A DNA stretch of 64,000 nt from Serpens sp964410065 (GTDB taxonomy: Bacteria > Pseudomonadota > Gammaproteobacteria > Pseudomonadales > Pseudomonadaceae), in the NCBI GenBank assembly GCA_964410065.1, contig CAYPFO010000004.1, positions 33,405 through 97,404 on the forward strand. The letters run 5' to 3'. The notes beneath the pieces were generated by a model, which ran no database searches, had not been told where the DNA came from, and was given only the letters and a program-made list of their open reading frames with translations. The translations under genes and the position numbers were made by a program. The number at the start of each line of letters is the position of its first letter. The stretch's first letter is position 1. This document shows positions 16,653 to 25,759 of this stretch, one piece after another.

Positions 16653-18236
16653 ATGACCCTCACTCGCCATGCGCTCGTTTGCCTGCTGTTTGCTGTTGCC
16701 CTGCTCGGCCTCTGGGCCGGGCTTGGCCGTTCCGTGGCGCTACCCGATGTAGCCAGCGCCAGCCATAAGCTGCAGTGCGTGTCCTACAGTCCCTTCGGCA
16801 AGGATCAATCCCCCTTCGACGAGCCTTTCATCCTGCGCCCGGCGCAGATGGATGCCGACCTGGCTCTGCTCGCCAGCCGCTTCGAGTGTGTGCGTACGTA
16901 TTCGATGACCGGTCTGGAGGCCATTCCCGACCTGGCCCGCAAGCACGGTCTGAAACTGCTGCTCGGCGCCTGGGTGAGTGCCGACCCGGTGGATACCGCG
17001 GCAGAAATCGACTTGTTGATCAAGGCCGCCACGACTCATGCGGATATCGTGCAGGCGGCGATCGTCGGCAACGAAACCCTGTTACGCCGGGAAGTCACGG
17101 CCCAGCGGCTGGCCGGGCTGATTGGCCAGGTCAAAGCAGCCATCCCACAACCTGTCACCTATGCCGACGTGTGGGAGTTCTGGCTCGCCCATCCGGAAAT
17201 CGCCCCGGCCGTGGACTTCCTTACTATTCACCTGCTCCCCTATTGGGAAGACGATCCCGCCGGCATCGACCAGGCGCTTGAACATGTCGCTGGGATTCGC
17301 CAGCAATTCGGGACGCGTTTCGCCCCCAAAGACATCCTGATCGGTGAGACCGGCTGGCCCAGTGCCGGTCGCCAGCGTGAAACCGCGGTGCCCAGCCCGA
17401 TCAACCAGGCGCGCTTCATGCGCGGCTTCGTGCAGCTGGCGGAAAACCACGGCTGGCAGTACAACCTGATCGAAGCCTTCGACCAGCCCTGGAAGCGCGC
17501 CAGCGAAGGCGCGGTCGGTGGTTATTGGGGCTTGTTCGATGCCGACCGCCGCGACAAGGGCGTGTTAACCGGGGCGGTGTCCAACCTGCCGACCTGGCCT
17601 GGCTGGCTTGGCCTGTCGCTGGCGTTGTTCGCTGCCGTACTGTTGCTAGGCGGACGCCCCGCCACGCCGCGTGACACCTGGTCGCTGCCGGTGCTCGCCG
17701 CCCTGGGCAGCGCCTGCTGCCTGCTGCAGGTCGAGCAGGCTGTGGTCATCAGCCGCTTCGCTGGCGAGTGGCTCTGGGCAGCCCTGTTACTCGGGCTGAA
17801 CCTGATCGTGCTGGCCCACGGCGCCCTGGCGATCACCCAGCCGCAGGACTGGCGTGGCCGGCTGTTTGCCTGGCTGGAACAACGCGCCGGCGTGTGGCTG
17901 CTCGCCAGCGGATTTGCCGCGTCGGTGCTGATGCTGGGCCTGGTCTTCGATGCCCGCTACCGCAGCTTTCCCAGTGCCACCCTGCTCCTGCCGGCCGTGG
18001 TGTACCTGTGCCGCCCGGTACCGGCCAGGCGCCGTGAAACTGTTTTGCTCTGCTTTCTGATCGGCGCCGGCATCGTGCCGCAGCTGTATCAGGAGGGCCT
18101 GACCAATACCCAGGCGCTGGGCTGGGCGCTGGTCAGCCTACTGCTGTGTGCAGCCTTGTGGCGCAGCCTGCGATGCCGTGTCCCAGCAGATCAATCGAAG
18201 GAGTCGATGGTAATGGCGCAAACATCGCAACCATGA
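16653..18236 (+). CDS. GH17 beta-1,3-glucanase/glucanosyltransferase with membrane domain
   Basis: The 527-residue protein has an N-terminal membrane anchor (residues 8-28), an extracytoplasmic GH17 barrel (about 38-300) and seven or so C-terminal membrane helices. The two catalytic glutamates are visible: E141 in VGNETL (acid/base) and E232 in LIGETGWPS (nucleophile). Family members in Pseudomonas and Azotobacter, as I recall, remodel or branch beta-1,3-glucans in the periplasm, for example in cyclic glucan synthesis. Here no GT2 glucan synthase is fused or adjacent, so the enzyme is a stand-alone form. The C-terminal helices probably hold it at the inner membrane. Confidence 0.88.
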   Translation: MTLTRHALVCLLFAVALLGLWAGLGRSVALPDVASASHKLQCVSYSPFGKDQSPFDEPFILRPAQMDADLALLASRFECVRTYSMTGLEAIPDLARKHGLKLLLGAWVSADPVDTAAEIDLLIKAATTHADIVQAAIVGNETLLRREVTAQRLAGLIGQVKAAIPQPVTYADVWEFWLAHPEIAPAVDFLTIHLLPYWEDDPAGIDQALEHVAGIRQQFGTRFAPKDILIGETGWPSAGRQRETAVPSPINQARFMRGFVQLAENHGWQYNLIEAFDQPWKRASEGAVGGYWGLFDADRRDKGVLTGAVSNLPTWPGWLGLSLALFAAVLLLGGRPATPRDTWSLPVLAALGSACCLLQVEQAVVISRFAGEWLWAALLLGLNLIVLAHGALAITQPQDWRGRLFAWLEQRAGVWLLASGFAASVLMLGLVFDARYRSFPSATLLLPAVVYLCRPVPARRRETVLLCFLIGAGIVPQLYQEGLTNTQALGWALVSLLLCAALWRSLRCRVPADQSKESMVMAQTSQP

Positions 18237-18332
18237 GGCGATGGTTCTCGCTTACGCTGGCGTCCATAAGGTCTGCCGTTGCTTCACACCGTAACGACAA
18301 CTGACCTCTTCATACTGCTGTGAGGTATTTTC

Positions 18333-19169
18333 ATGCGTACGATTGTGTCCCTCGACACCGGCCGACCCACGTCCGACGGTGCGGGCGTTCGGCTGATTCG
18401 CATTATTGGCGGCCCGGGCCTGGAGCGTTTCGACCCGTTCCTGATGCTCGACGAATTCGGCTCGGCCAATCCCGACGACTACGTGGCCGGTTTCCCCTCC
18501 CACCCCCATCGCGGCTTCGAAACCATCACTTATATGCTCGAAGGGCGAATGAAGCACGAAGACCACATGGGCAACGTCGGCCTGCTGGAAAGCGGCGGCG
18601 TGCAATGGATGACCGCCGCACGCGGCGTAATCCACAGCGAGATGCCGCAGCAGGAACAGGGCGTGATGCGCGGCTTCCAGCTGTGGCTCAACCTGGCGGC
18701 CAAAGACAAACTGGGCGAGCCCGGCTATCGCGATTTCACGCCGGCCGAGATCCCACACCTGATGCTGGCCGATGGCACCCAAGTCAAGGTCATCGCCGGC
18801 CGGTTCGCTACCGACAGCGTGCATCAGGATGGCGCCATGCAGCGCCCAAACACCGAACCGCAGTTCTTCGACCTTCACCTGCCCGCCGGTGGGCAGGTCG
18901 CGCCGCAACTGCCGGATGGCCACCGCGTGATGCTGTATGTCTATGAGGGCAGCGTCCAGCTGGCCGAGCGCAACATCGCCACGGGCCAGTTGGCACGTTT
19001 GAGCGAACAAGGCGATGTACAGCTGTCGAGCCGCGACGGCGCACGCGTGCTGTTGATCGCCGGCAAGCCGCTGAACGAACCCATCGTGCAATACGGCCCG
19101 TTTGTGATGAACAGCCACCAGGAAATCGAACAGGCCCTGCGCGACTACCGCAACGGCACTCTGGCCTAA
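18333..19169 (+). CDS. Pirin family protein
   Basis: The 278-residue bicupin opens with GVRLIRIIGGPGLERFDPFLMLDEF. Its metal-binding set FPSHPHRGFETITYMLEG and GGVQWMTAARGVIHSEMP supplies the three His and one Glu that hold iron in pirins. C-terminal motifs such as QYGPFVMNSHQEIEQA complete the family. Bacterial pirins have been linked to quercetin oxidation or to metabolic regulation; which applies here is unknown. The gene stands with the MDR oxidoreductase 211 bases downstream in the same direction. Confidence 0.92.
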   Translation: MRTIVSLDTGRPTSDGAGVRLIRIIGGPGLERFDPFLMLDEFGSANPDDYVAGFPSHPHRGFETITYMLEGRMKHEDHMGNVGLLESGGVQWMTAARGVIHSEMPQQEQGVMRGFQLWLNLAAKDKLGEPGYRDFTPAEIPHLMLADGTQVKVIAGRFATDSVHQDGAMQRPNTEPQFFDLHLPAGGQVAPQLPDGHRVMLYVYEGSVQLAERNIATGQLARLSEQGDVQLSSRDGARVLLIAGKPLNEPIVQYGPFVMNSHQEIEQALRDYRNGTLA

Positions 19170-19380
19170 ACCACTCGCAAGGCTCCAGCTCCCCGCAGGG
19201 AAGGTGCACAGACACCGTTTCTCCCGACGGGAGCTGCGACCGCGCGACGAGCCACCTCCGTTTTTAGCGCCATCCCACCATCACCGCAGGCCATGCTCCG
19301 GCATTCCGCCCATGGCTCAGGCTTGCCCGCCACAGCAATCCCGGCTATCACCTTTGTTCCCCCATGGCCGAGGAACTCCC

Positions 19381-20388
19381 ATGTCCGCCACGATCAATCG
19401 CCAGTTCCGCCTGGCCCAGCGTCCTGTCGGCCTGCCGACGGCCGACACCTTCCGTTACGTCGAAGCACCGCTGGGCGAGCCCGCTGAAGGCCAGGTACTG
19501 GCGCGCGTGAATTATCTGTCCATAGACCCGGCCATGCGCGGCTGGATGAACGAAGGCAAATCCTACATTCCGCCGGTGGCCATCGACGAGGTGATGCGCG
19601 CCCTGGGCGTGGGCGAAGTGATCGCTTCGCGGCATCCGCAGTTCGCCGTGGGCGATTACGTCAACGGCGCGTTGGGCGTCCAGGATTATTACCTCGGCGA
19701 ACCCAAAGGCTTCTACAAGGTGGACCCCACGCGTGCGCCGTTGCCGCTGTACCTGTCGGCACTGGGCATGACCGGCATGACCGCCTATTTCGCCCTGCTT
19801 GATGTCGGTGCACCCAAGGCCGGTGAAACCGTGGTGATTTCCGGCGCCGCCGGTGCGGTGGGCAGCATTGCCGGGCAGATCGCCAAGCTGAAAGGCTGCC
19901 GCGTGGTGGGCATCGCCGGCGGTGAGGAAAAATGCCGCTACCTGGTCGATGAGCTGGGTTTTGACGCGACCATCGACTACAAGCACGAAGACGTCGCGGC
20001 GGGCCTCAAGCGCACCTGCCCCAAGGGCGTGGATGTGTATTTCGACAACGTCGGCGGGGACATTCTCGACGCCGTACTGACCCGCCTCAACTTCAAGGCG
20101 CGGGTGGTGATCTGCGGCGCGATCAGCCAGTACAACAACAAGGAGGCCGTCAAAGGCCCGAGCAACTACCTGTCGCTGCTGGTCAACCGCGCGCGCATGG
20201 AAGGTTTCGTGGTCATGGACCACGCGGCGCAGTTCCCCAAGGCCTTGCAGGAAATGGGCGGCTGGCTGGCCAGCGGTGAGCTGAAAAGCCGCGAGGATAT
20301 CGTCGAAGGGCTGGAGAATTTCCCGGACGGCCTGCTGAAGCTGTTCAGCGGTGAGAACTTCGGCAAGCTGGTGCTTAAAGTCAATTAA
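19381..20388 (+). CDS. Zinc-independent NADP-dependent MDR oxidoreductase
   Basis: The 335-residue protein, from the ATG at 19381 (MSATINRQFRLAQRPVG), is of the leukotriene B4 12-hydroxydehydrogenase/CurA branch of medium-chain reductases. It carries YLSIDPAMRGWM in the catalytic domain and VISGAAGAVGSIAGQIAKLKGCRVVGIAGG in the Rossmann fold, and it lacks zinc-binding cysteine clusters. Such enzymes reduce alpha,beta-unsaturated ketones or quinones with NADPH. A longer frame from 19204 has no supporting SD. Confidence 0.92.
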   Translation: MSATINRQFRLAQRPVGLPTADTFRYVEAPLGEPAEGQVLARVNYLSIDPAMRGWMNEGKSYIPPVAIDEVMRALGVGEVIASRHPQFAVGDYVNGALGVQDYYLGEPKGFYKVDPTRAPLPLYLSALGMTGMTAYFALLDVGAPKAGETVVISGAAGAVGSIAGQIAKLKGCRVVGIAGGEEKCRYLVDELGFDATIDYKHEDVAAGLKRTCPKGVDVYFDNVGGDILDAVLTRLNFKARVVICGAISQYNNKEAVKGPSNYLSLLVNRARMEGFVVMDHAAQFPKALQEMGGWLASGELKSREDIVEGLENFPDGLLKLFSGENFGKLVLKVN

Positions 20389-20522
20389 CGACGGGCCACG
20401 GGCGAGGCCGCCCCACGCGCAAAATAGTTGTCTACGGATGCACTGCCCGGCAACAGGATGCGGGTAGGAGCATCCACGCGGGTGCTCAAGTCGGTTGGTG
20501 CGTGCGGGCCTGGGCTGTAGGG

Positions 20523-20875
20523 GCGAATTCATTGGCTGTGTCTGCGTTACATGTTGCTAGCAGCCGGCGCGGTGGGTCATGTAGGCATGCGTAGGGCGGC
20601 CTCGCCCGTTGCAGGGTGTCGGGATGGAACTGCGCAGTGACTCGGGCAGCCCGCCGTAGGTGGGATACTCCGCCGGCGGGGTGCTCGCTCAACCTCGAGT
20701 ATCCAGCCAACCCTCCTGCAGCGAGCGACGCCGCCCTACGACAGCTGCGTCAGTGGTTACCGCTCGCTTCGGCGCGAGGTCCTGGTCTCCCAGGTTGTGT
20801 AACAGGTAACGCCATGAATTTGCTTGGGTAATGCCCCTTGCCACAACTAACGCAGACACAGCCAATTAATTCGCC
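20523..20875. repeat. 28-bp inverted repeat of the GAATTCATT family bracketing another repeat
   Basis: The sequence ggcgaattcattggctgtgt and its continuation to 20550 recurs inverted at 20848-20875 with one mismatch. The pair brackets the type I repeat at 20591-20740. The left arm is preceded by tgtagggg, the usual outer end of this second family, as at 60213-60270. A further half copy, ggcgaatgaattcgcccctac, is at about 20978-20998. No gene is visible in the whole gap 20389-21117. Confidence 0.7.
20591..20740. repeat. Type I palindromic repeat (GTAGGGCGGCCTCGCCCG...GCCGCCCTAC)
   Basis: The element runs from gtagggcggcctcgcccgtt to gcgagcgacgccgccctac, with inner blocks cgggcagcccgcc and gagtatccagccaaccctcc. 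The ends are inverted copies, so the RNA could form a long hairpin. A second near-complete copy with the same internal blocks is at 21985-22130, and related copies surround the transposase gene near 34 kb. Confidence 0.8.
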
Positions 20876-21117
20876 TGACGTATCACGTTCAAACCATGCC
20901 GCAGCGACGACATACGCAAGGGCCTTGGCTTCGTAGCGAGTCGCATCAACGCAAGTGCCGGTAGCCTCAAATGCCAGGCGAATGAATTCGCCCCTACAAC
21001 ATCTTCGGAGCGTCCTCCAAACGGGCATTTCGCCATTCAATTCACCACTCGCTTCCGCTTCATCTGCGCGTATGCTGTGCCCTACTTCGCAAAAAAATAG
21101 CTGAATGGGAGCATGAG

Positions 21118-21972
21118 ATGGCAGGTGGCAACAGGCAGGCGACTGAGGTGCTGCGCGACGCGGTGATTCGGGCCCATCGTGAATTGCAGGCACGCACGCC
21201 GCTGGTGCAGTGCATCACCAATGTGGTGTCGAGCAACTTCATGGCCAACATCCTGTTGGCCGCTGGCGCCTCGCCGGCCATGGTCGACAACACCCAGGAA
21301 GCGGGGTTGTTTGCCGGCATTGCCGATGCGTTGCTGATCAACCTGGGCACGCCCACCGACAGTCAGGTCGAAGCGATGCGCCTGGCCGCTGACGCGGCAC
21401 AACTGGCGGGAAAACCCTGGGTACTTGATCCTATCGGCGCTGGCGGCTTGCCCTGGCGCGGCGCGATTGCCGTCGAACTGTTGCACTACCGCCCTACCAC
21501 CATTCGCGGCAACCCGTCGGAAATCAAAGGCCTTTCCGGGCTTGGCAGCGGCGCCCGCGGCATGGACAGCTCCGATGCGCCGGAATCCGCCGTGCCCGCG
21601 GCGCTGGAACTGCTCCGCCATTGCCGCACGGTCGGCGCTTCGGGGGAAGTGGATCATCTGGTCGGTCATTACGAAGAGCGGCCGACGCTGATCCGCGTTT
21701 ACGGTGGCAGCAGCCTGCAGCCACGGGTCACCGCCACCGGCTGCGCCCTCGGCGCGCTGGTCGCCGCGTATCAGGCGGTCGCCGAGCCGCTGGTGGCCAA
21801 CCTCGCCGCCCACGCCAGTTTTGCCATTGTCGGCAAACTCGCCGCCGAACGCCACGCGGCGCCCGGCTCGTTCGCGGTGGCCTTTATCGATGAGTTGTAT
21901 GCACTGGACGAAGCGCGCATCCAGCAACACCTGCGTATCGATGTCACCAGCCTGGCGTGCACAACCTCATAG
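21118..21972 (+). CDS. thiM: Hydroxyethylthiazole kinase
   Basis: The 284-residue ribokinase-like protein has PLVQCITNVVSSNFMANILLAAGASPAMV at its start, WVLDPIGAGG, TTIRGNPSEI and VTATGCALGAL with the active-site cysteine (C209). This is ThiM, which phosphorylates hydroxyethylthiazole in thiamine salvage. It is monocistronic and lies between two repeat-rich gaps; no TPP riboswitch-like sequence was recognised upstream. The start is ATG at 21118 with a GGGAG site. Confidence 0.95.
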   Translation: MAGGNRQATEVLRDAVIRAHRELQARTPLVQCITNVVSSNFMANILLAAGASPAMVDNTQEAGLFAGIADALLINLGTPTDSQVEAMRLAADAAQLAGKPWVLDPIGAGGLPWRGAIAVELLHYRPTTIRGNPSEIKGLSGLGSGARGMDSSDAPESAVPAALELLRHCRTVGASGEVDHLVGHYEERPTLIRVYGGSSLQPRVTATGCALGALVAAYQAVAEPLVANLAAHASFAIVGKLAAERHAAPGSFAVAFIDELYALDEARIQQHLRIDVTSLACTTS

Positions 21973-21984
21973 GCTACACGGCGC

Positions 21985-22130
21985 GTAGGGCGGCCTCGCC
22001 CGTGCGGATAGGCGGGATGAGAATACGGAGCCAGTCGGGCAGCCCGCCGCGGGGGAAACTCCGCTGGCGGGATGCTCGCTCAGCGCTGGGTATCCAGCCA
22101 ACCCTCCTGCAACGAGCGATGCCGCCCTAC
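21985..22130. repeat. Type I palindromic repeat, second copy
   Basis: It runs from gtagggcggcctcgcccgtg to aacgagcgatgccgccctac, with the same inner blocks as the copy at 20591 (cgggcagcccgcc, gggatgctcgctcagc, ggtatccagccaaccctcct). It sits between the convergent thiM and norF genes and could act as a terminator for both. Confidence 0.8.
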
Positions 22131-22155
22131 GACAGCGATTGGGTTTATCTGCGCG

Positions 22156-22407
22156 TTAAAGCGTCAGCGCCAGCAGCACACCGACGACCATCACCAGCGG
22201 CCAACTCAGCAGCAATCCCCGCCAGCGCCAAGGTGCGTGGCGCAGCTCCATAAAGCCGTCGGTGATCAGCCAGGCCTTGCCGAAGGCCACCGCCAGCACC
22301 GCGCCGGCCAACGTCAGGGACATCCCCGCGTTGCCCAGCACCACGGTGCCCACCGAGAGAGCGGCCAGCCCTACCCAGCACAGGACCAGGGTTATCGATG
22401 TGGACAT
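22156..22407 (-). CDS. norF: NorF-like small membrane protein
   Basis: The 83-residue protein from ATG at 22407 has three short helices (MSTSITLVLCWVGLAALSVGTVVLG, SLTLAGAVLAVAFGKAWLITDGFMELRHAP, LLLSWPLVMVVGVLLALTL). It belongs to the prokaryotic cytochrome c oxidase subunit IV-like group, in which the AWLITDGFMELRHAP-type motif is diagnostic. It follows norE by 10 bases and corresponds to the third gene of the nirQ set in P. aeruginosa (nirQ-orf2-orf3). The family supports nitric oxide reductase assembly or activity, but the norCB structural genes are not in the window. Confidence 0.8.
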   Translation of the reverse strand: MSTSITLVLCWVGLAALSVGTVVLGNAGMSLTLAGAVLAVAFGKAWLITDGFMELRHAPWRWRGLLLSWPLVMVVGVLLALTL

Positions 22408-22417
22408 CACAGCCTCC

Positions 22418-23005
22418 TCAGCCCAGCACGTAAACCAGCGGAAACAGCAGCACCCAGACCAGATCGACCATGTGCCAATACAGCACGCCCGACTCCAGCC
22501 CGCTGCAATTGTCCGGCGCATAGGCGCGCAGCCGGCAACGGTTGGCCATGTAGCCGAGGATCAGCATGCCCAGCAGCACGTGCAGGAAATGAAACCCGGT
22601 CAGAATCCAGTACAGGGTGAAAAAGGTGTTGTACTCCAGATCCAGACCAAGGCCGGCCAAATGGCCGTACTCGCCCAGCTTGAGCACCACGTAGACGCAG
22701 GCCGAGGCCAGCGCCGCCAGCAGCAGCCAGAACGCACGCGTCTGCTCACTGCCCCGCACCTGCTCAACCGCCAGCGCGGCGAGCAGGCCGGAGGTGAGCA
22801 GGCTCAGGGTCAGCGCCAGGCCGGTGGAGTTGTCCAGCGCCTGACGGCTCAGCGCAAACAGCTCGGGGTTCAGCGCCTGGGTGACCGCGAAGGCGAGAAT
22901 CAAGATGCCGAACACCGCCAGCTCGGCAAAAATGAAGATCCACATTGCCAGGTCGCCCGGCACGCGCCGCTCGACCCTGGCAAACGTCTCACTCGAAGTG
23001 GACAT
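22418..23005 (-). CDS. norE: NorE-like cytochrome c oxidase subunit III homologue
   Basis: The 195-residue membrane protein starts MSTSSETFARVERRVPGDLAMWIFIFAEL. It has five helices with the subunit III motifs PGDLAMWIFIFAE, LTGFHFLHVLLGMLILGY and YWHMVDLVWVLLFPLVY. It is the NorE type, which accompanies denitrification genes rather than a full oxidase. Its ATG overlaps the end of nirQ by about 17 bases, so the two are coupled. The AWHGMPV of NirQ and the norE-norF pair together indicate a nitric oxide reductase maturation set. Confidence 0.87.
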   Translation of the reverse strand: MSTSSETFARVERRVPGDLAMWIFIFAELAVFGILILAFAVTQALNPELFALSRQALDNSTGLALTLSLLTSGLLAALAVEQVRGSEQTRAFWLLLAALASACVYVVLKLGEYGHLAGLGLDLEYNTFFTLYWILTGFHFLHVLLGMLILGYMANRCRLRAYAPDNCSGLESGVLYWHMVDLVWVLLFPLVYVLG

Positions 23006-23837
23006 CAACCACATCCATCAGCGCCGCCACGGTCTGTATGTCGTCCGACAGCGGTTCGGCCAGGCACGCCAGGCAAGCTTCGCGCGGACTCATGCCGGAG
23101 CGGATCATGCGCGCGGTAAAAATCAGCAAGCGGGTCGAGGCCACCTCGTCCAGGTCGTGCTGTTCCAGCCGGCGCAGGGCTTGACCGAGCTTGACCACCT
23201 GGGCCGCCAGCGCATGATCCACGCCGGCCTCATTGGCGACGATACGCGTTTCTTCCTCGGCGGCCGGGTAATCGAAGCGTAAGGCGACGAAACGCTGGCG
23301 CGTGCTGGGTTTCATGCCTTTAAGCAGGTTCTGGTAGCCGGGGTTGTAGGACACCACCAGCATGAAGCCCGGCGGGGCTTGCAACTGCTCGCCGGTGCGC
23401 TCGATGAACAGCTCGCGGCGATCGTCCGCCAGCGGGTGCAGCACCACGGCGGTGTCCTGGCGCGCTTCGACCACTTCGTCCAGGTAGCAGATACCGCCCT
23501 CGCGCACGGCGCGGGTCAGCGGGCCGTCCTGCCACCAGGTGCCGTCGGCGCCGATCAGGTGGCGCCCCACCAGGTCGGTGGCGGACAAATCGTCATGGCA
23601 GGCCACCGTGTACAGCGGCAGGCCGAGGCGGTGCGCCATGTACTGCACGAAACGGGTCTTGCCGCAGCCGGTCGGGCCCTTGATCAGCACCGGCATGCCA
23701 TGCCGCCAGGCCTGTTCGAACATCACCTCTTCATTGCCCAGGGATTGGTAGAAAGGTACGTCCGGCACGCCCGTCCCCCTCAGTTTCTCAGGTGCATTCA
23801 CCAGCAATACCTCACGAAAGCAGTTGGTTAAAGCCAC
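22989..23837 (-). CDS. nirQ: NirQ/NorQ-type MoxR AAA+ ATPase
   Basis: The product is a AAA+ protein with Walker A in KGPTGCGKTRF, Walker B in GGICYLDEVVEARQDT and sensor 1 in MLVVSYNPGYQNLLKGMKPS. It then has the conserved RLEQHDLDEVASTRLLIF and AEPLSDD segments of NirQ. NirQ activates nitric oxide reductase and is linked to cd1 nitrite respiration. The GTG at 23837 lacks an SD, and P. aeruginosa NirQ is, as I recall, about 20 residues shorter, so an internal TTG or GTG near VNAPEKL may be the real start. It is divergent from nirS1 across 179 bases. Confidence 0.92.
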   Translation of the reverse strand: MALTNCFREVLLVNAPEKLRGTGVPDVPFYQSLGNEEVMFEQAWRHGMPVLIKGPTGCGKTRFVQYMAHRLGLPLYTVACHDDLSATDLVGRHLIGADGTWWQDGPLTRAVREGGICYLDEVVEARQDTAVVLHPLADDRRELFIERTGEQLQAPPGFMLVVSYNPGYQNLLKGMKPSTRQRFVALRFDYPAAEEETRIVANEAGVDHALAAQVVKLGQALRRLEQHDLDEVASTRLLIFTARMIRSGMSPREACLACLAEPLSDDIQTVAALMDVVDVHFE

Positions 23838-23883
23838 GCTACCCGCGACATGGCGTCACGTTCAAGGGGTATGGGGACCTCTC

Positions 23884-23897
23884 TTGATCGCAATCAA
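23884..23897. promoter_or_regulatory. FNR/ANR/DNR-type box between nirQ and nirS1
   Basis: The site TTGATCGCAATCAA is a perfect TTGAT-N4-ATCAA palindrome. A -10-like TAGCAT is centred 32 bases downstream, which would place the box at -41.5 for a nirS1 start near 23932 and leave an 85-base leader. In the other direction it would put the nirQ start only about 12 bases before the annotated GTG. That again favours a more internal nirQ start codon. Confidence 0.88.
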
Positions 23898-24016
23898 GCG
23901 CATCGGCAATTCGTCTCTCTAGCATCGGCGCCGTACACAAAAAGAAGTACCCGGGTATTGCCACACCGAAGTACCAACACGGAGTCACCGATGACTTCAT
24001 CTAGGGGAGATACACA

Positions 24017-25696
24017 ATGAAGTACGCCAAACCGCTACTGGCAGGACTGCTGGCCAGCGTTTCTCTACTCGGCTTCTCGATCGCCCAGGCCAACGCGCCG
24101 GCGATGACCGCTGCGGAAAAGGAAACGGCCAAGCAGATCTATTTCGAACGCTGCGCCGGCTGCCACGGTGTGCTGCGCAAGGGCGCCACCGGCAAGAACC
24201 TGGAGCCGCATTGGGAACAGGTGCAGGCCAACGGCAGCAAGCTGGAGGGCGGCACCCTCAAGCTCGGCACCAAGCGTCTGGAGAACATCATTGCCTTCGG
24301 TACTGAAGGCGGCATGGTCAACTACGACGACATCCTCACCAAGGATGAAATCAACCTGATGGCGCGCTACATCCAGCACACCCCGGACGTGCCGCCGGAG
24401 TTCTCGCTGCAGGACATGAAGGACAGCTGGAAGCTGATCGTGCCGGTGTCCGAACGCCCCACCAAGCAGATGAACAACATCAACCTGAAGAACGTCTTCG
24501 CCATCACCCTGCGCGATGCCGGCAAGCTGGCCCTGGTGGACGGCGACACGCACAAGATCTGGAAGATCCTCGAAACCGGGTATGCCGTGCACATCTCCCG
24601 GCTCTCCGCCTCGGGCCGTTATGTCTACACGGTGGGCCGCGACGGCCTGACCACCATCATCGACATGTGGTTCGAAGAGCCGACCACCGTCGCCACGGTA
24701 CGCCTGGGTTCGGATGCCCGCTCGGTGGACGTCTCGAAGTTCAAGGGCTTCGAAGACAAATACCTGATTGGTGGCACCTACTGGCCGCCGCAGTACTCGA
24801 TCATGGACGGCGAGACCCTGGAGCCAATCAAGGTCGTCTCCACCCGTGGCCAGACCGTCGATGGCGAGTACCACCCCGAGCCGCGTGTGGCGTCCATCGT
24901 CGCTTCGCACATCAAGCCTGAATGGGTGGTGAACGTGAAGGAGACCGGGCAGATCCTGCTGGTCGACTACACCGACATCAAGAACCTCAAGACCACCACC
25001 ATCGAATCCGCCAAGTTCCTGCATGACGGTGGCTGGGATGCGTCCCATCGCTACTTCCTGGTAGCTGCGAACGCGTCCAACAAGGTCGCGGCCGTGGATA
25101 CCAAGACCGGCAAGCTCGCGGCTCTGGTGGAGACCGCCAAGATCCCGCACCCGGGCCGTGGCGCCAACTTCGTGCACAAGGAGTTCGGTCCCGTCTGGGC
25201 CACCGGTCACCTGGGCGACGATGTGGTCTCGCTGATCTCCACACCCTCCGAGGAGCGAAAGCACGCCAAGCACAAGGCGCACAACTGGAAAGTGGTGCAG
25301 GAACTGAAGATGCCCGGCGCCGGCAACCTGTTCGTCAAGACGCACCCGAAGTCCAAGCACTTCTGGGCCGACGCGCCGATGAACCCCGAGCGTGACGTGG
25401 CCGAATCGGTGTACGTGTTCGATATGAACGACCTCAACCAGCCGCCCAAGCAGCTGAACGTCGCCAAGGACTCCGGCCTGCCGATGAGCCAGGCGATCCG
25501 CCGCGCGGTACAGCCCGAGTACAACGTGACGGGCGACGAAGTCTGGATCTCCCTGTGGGGTGGCAAGACCGACCAGTCCGCCATTGTCGTGTACGACGAC
25601 AAGACCCTGAAGGTGAAGCGTGTAATCACCGATCCGCAGATGGTCACGCCGACCGGCAAGTTCAACGTTTACAACACCATGTTCGACGTCTACTGA
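24017..25696 (+). CDS. nirS: Cytochrome cd1 nitrite reductase, P. stutzeri-type copy (nirS1)
   Basis: The 559-residue periplasmic enzyme reduces nitrite to nitric oxide. A Sec signal peptide covers residues 1-26. A c-type heme site CAGCH is at 46-50, and an eight-bladed propeller for heme d1 follows. TGYAVHISR holds the proximal d1 histidine; FLHDGGWD and IPHPGRGANF hold the two active-site histidines. All are intact. The mature N-terminus (ANAPAMTAAEKETAKQ) is short and has no Tyr before the heme. The segments RKGATGKNLEPHW, GTLKLGTKRLENIIAFGTEGGMVNYDD and EERKHAKHKAHNWK match the P. stutzeri lineage. The gene has its own FNR-type box and is followed by a hairpin and then nirT and nirB. The second nirS downstream is clearly divergent from it. 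Confidence 0.96.
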   Translation: MKYAKPLLAGLLASVSLLGFSIAQANAPAMTAAEKETAKQIYFERCAGCHGVLRKGATGKNLEPHWEQVQANGSKLEGGTLKLGTKRLENIIAFGTEGGMVNYDDILTKDEINLMARYIQHTPDVPPEFSLQDMKDSWKLIVPVSERPTKQMNNINLKNVFAITLRDAGKLALVDGDTHKIWKILETGYAVHISRLSASGRYVYTVGRDGLTTIIDMWFEEPTTVATVRLGSDARSVDVSKFKGFEDKYLIGGTYWPPQYSIMDGETLEPIKVVSTRGQTVDGEYHPEPRVASIVASHIKPEWVVNVKETGQILLVDYTDIKNLKTTTIESAKFLHDGGWDASHRYFLVAANASNKVAAVDTKTGKLAALVETAKIPHPGRGANFVHKEFGPVWATGHLGDDVVSLISTPSEERKHAKHKAHNWKVVQELKMPGAGNLFVKTHPKSKHFWADAPMNPERDVAESVYVFDMNDLNQPPKQLNVAKDSGLPMSQAIRRAVQPEYNVTGDEVWISLWGGKTDQSAIVVYDDKTLKVKRVITDPQMVTPTGKFNVYNTMFDVY

Positions 25697-25720
25697 TCGT
25701 TCCCGATCGCTTGCTGAATG

Positions 25721-25742
25721 CCCCCGTGCTCCGGCACGGGGG
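25721..25742 (+). terminator. GC-rich hairpin between nirS1 and nirT
   Basis: The stem cccccgtgc/gcacggggg with a short loop starts 24 bases after the nirS1 stop but has no T-run. It is more likely a partial terminator or a 3'-end stabiliser that raises nirS1 mRNA over nirT. A hairpin in the same position follows nirS2. Confidence 0.6.
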
Positions 25743-25759
25743 TAGTCAAGGACACCTCC

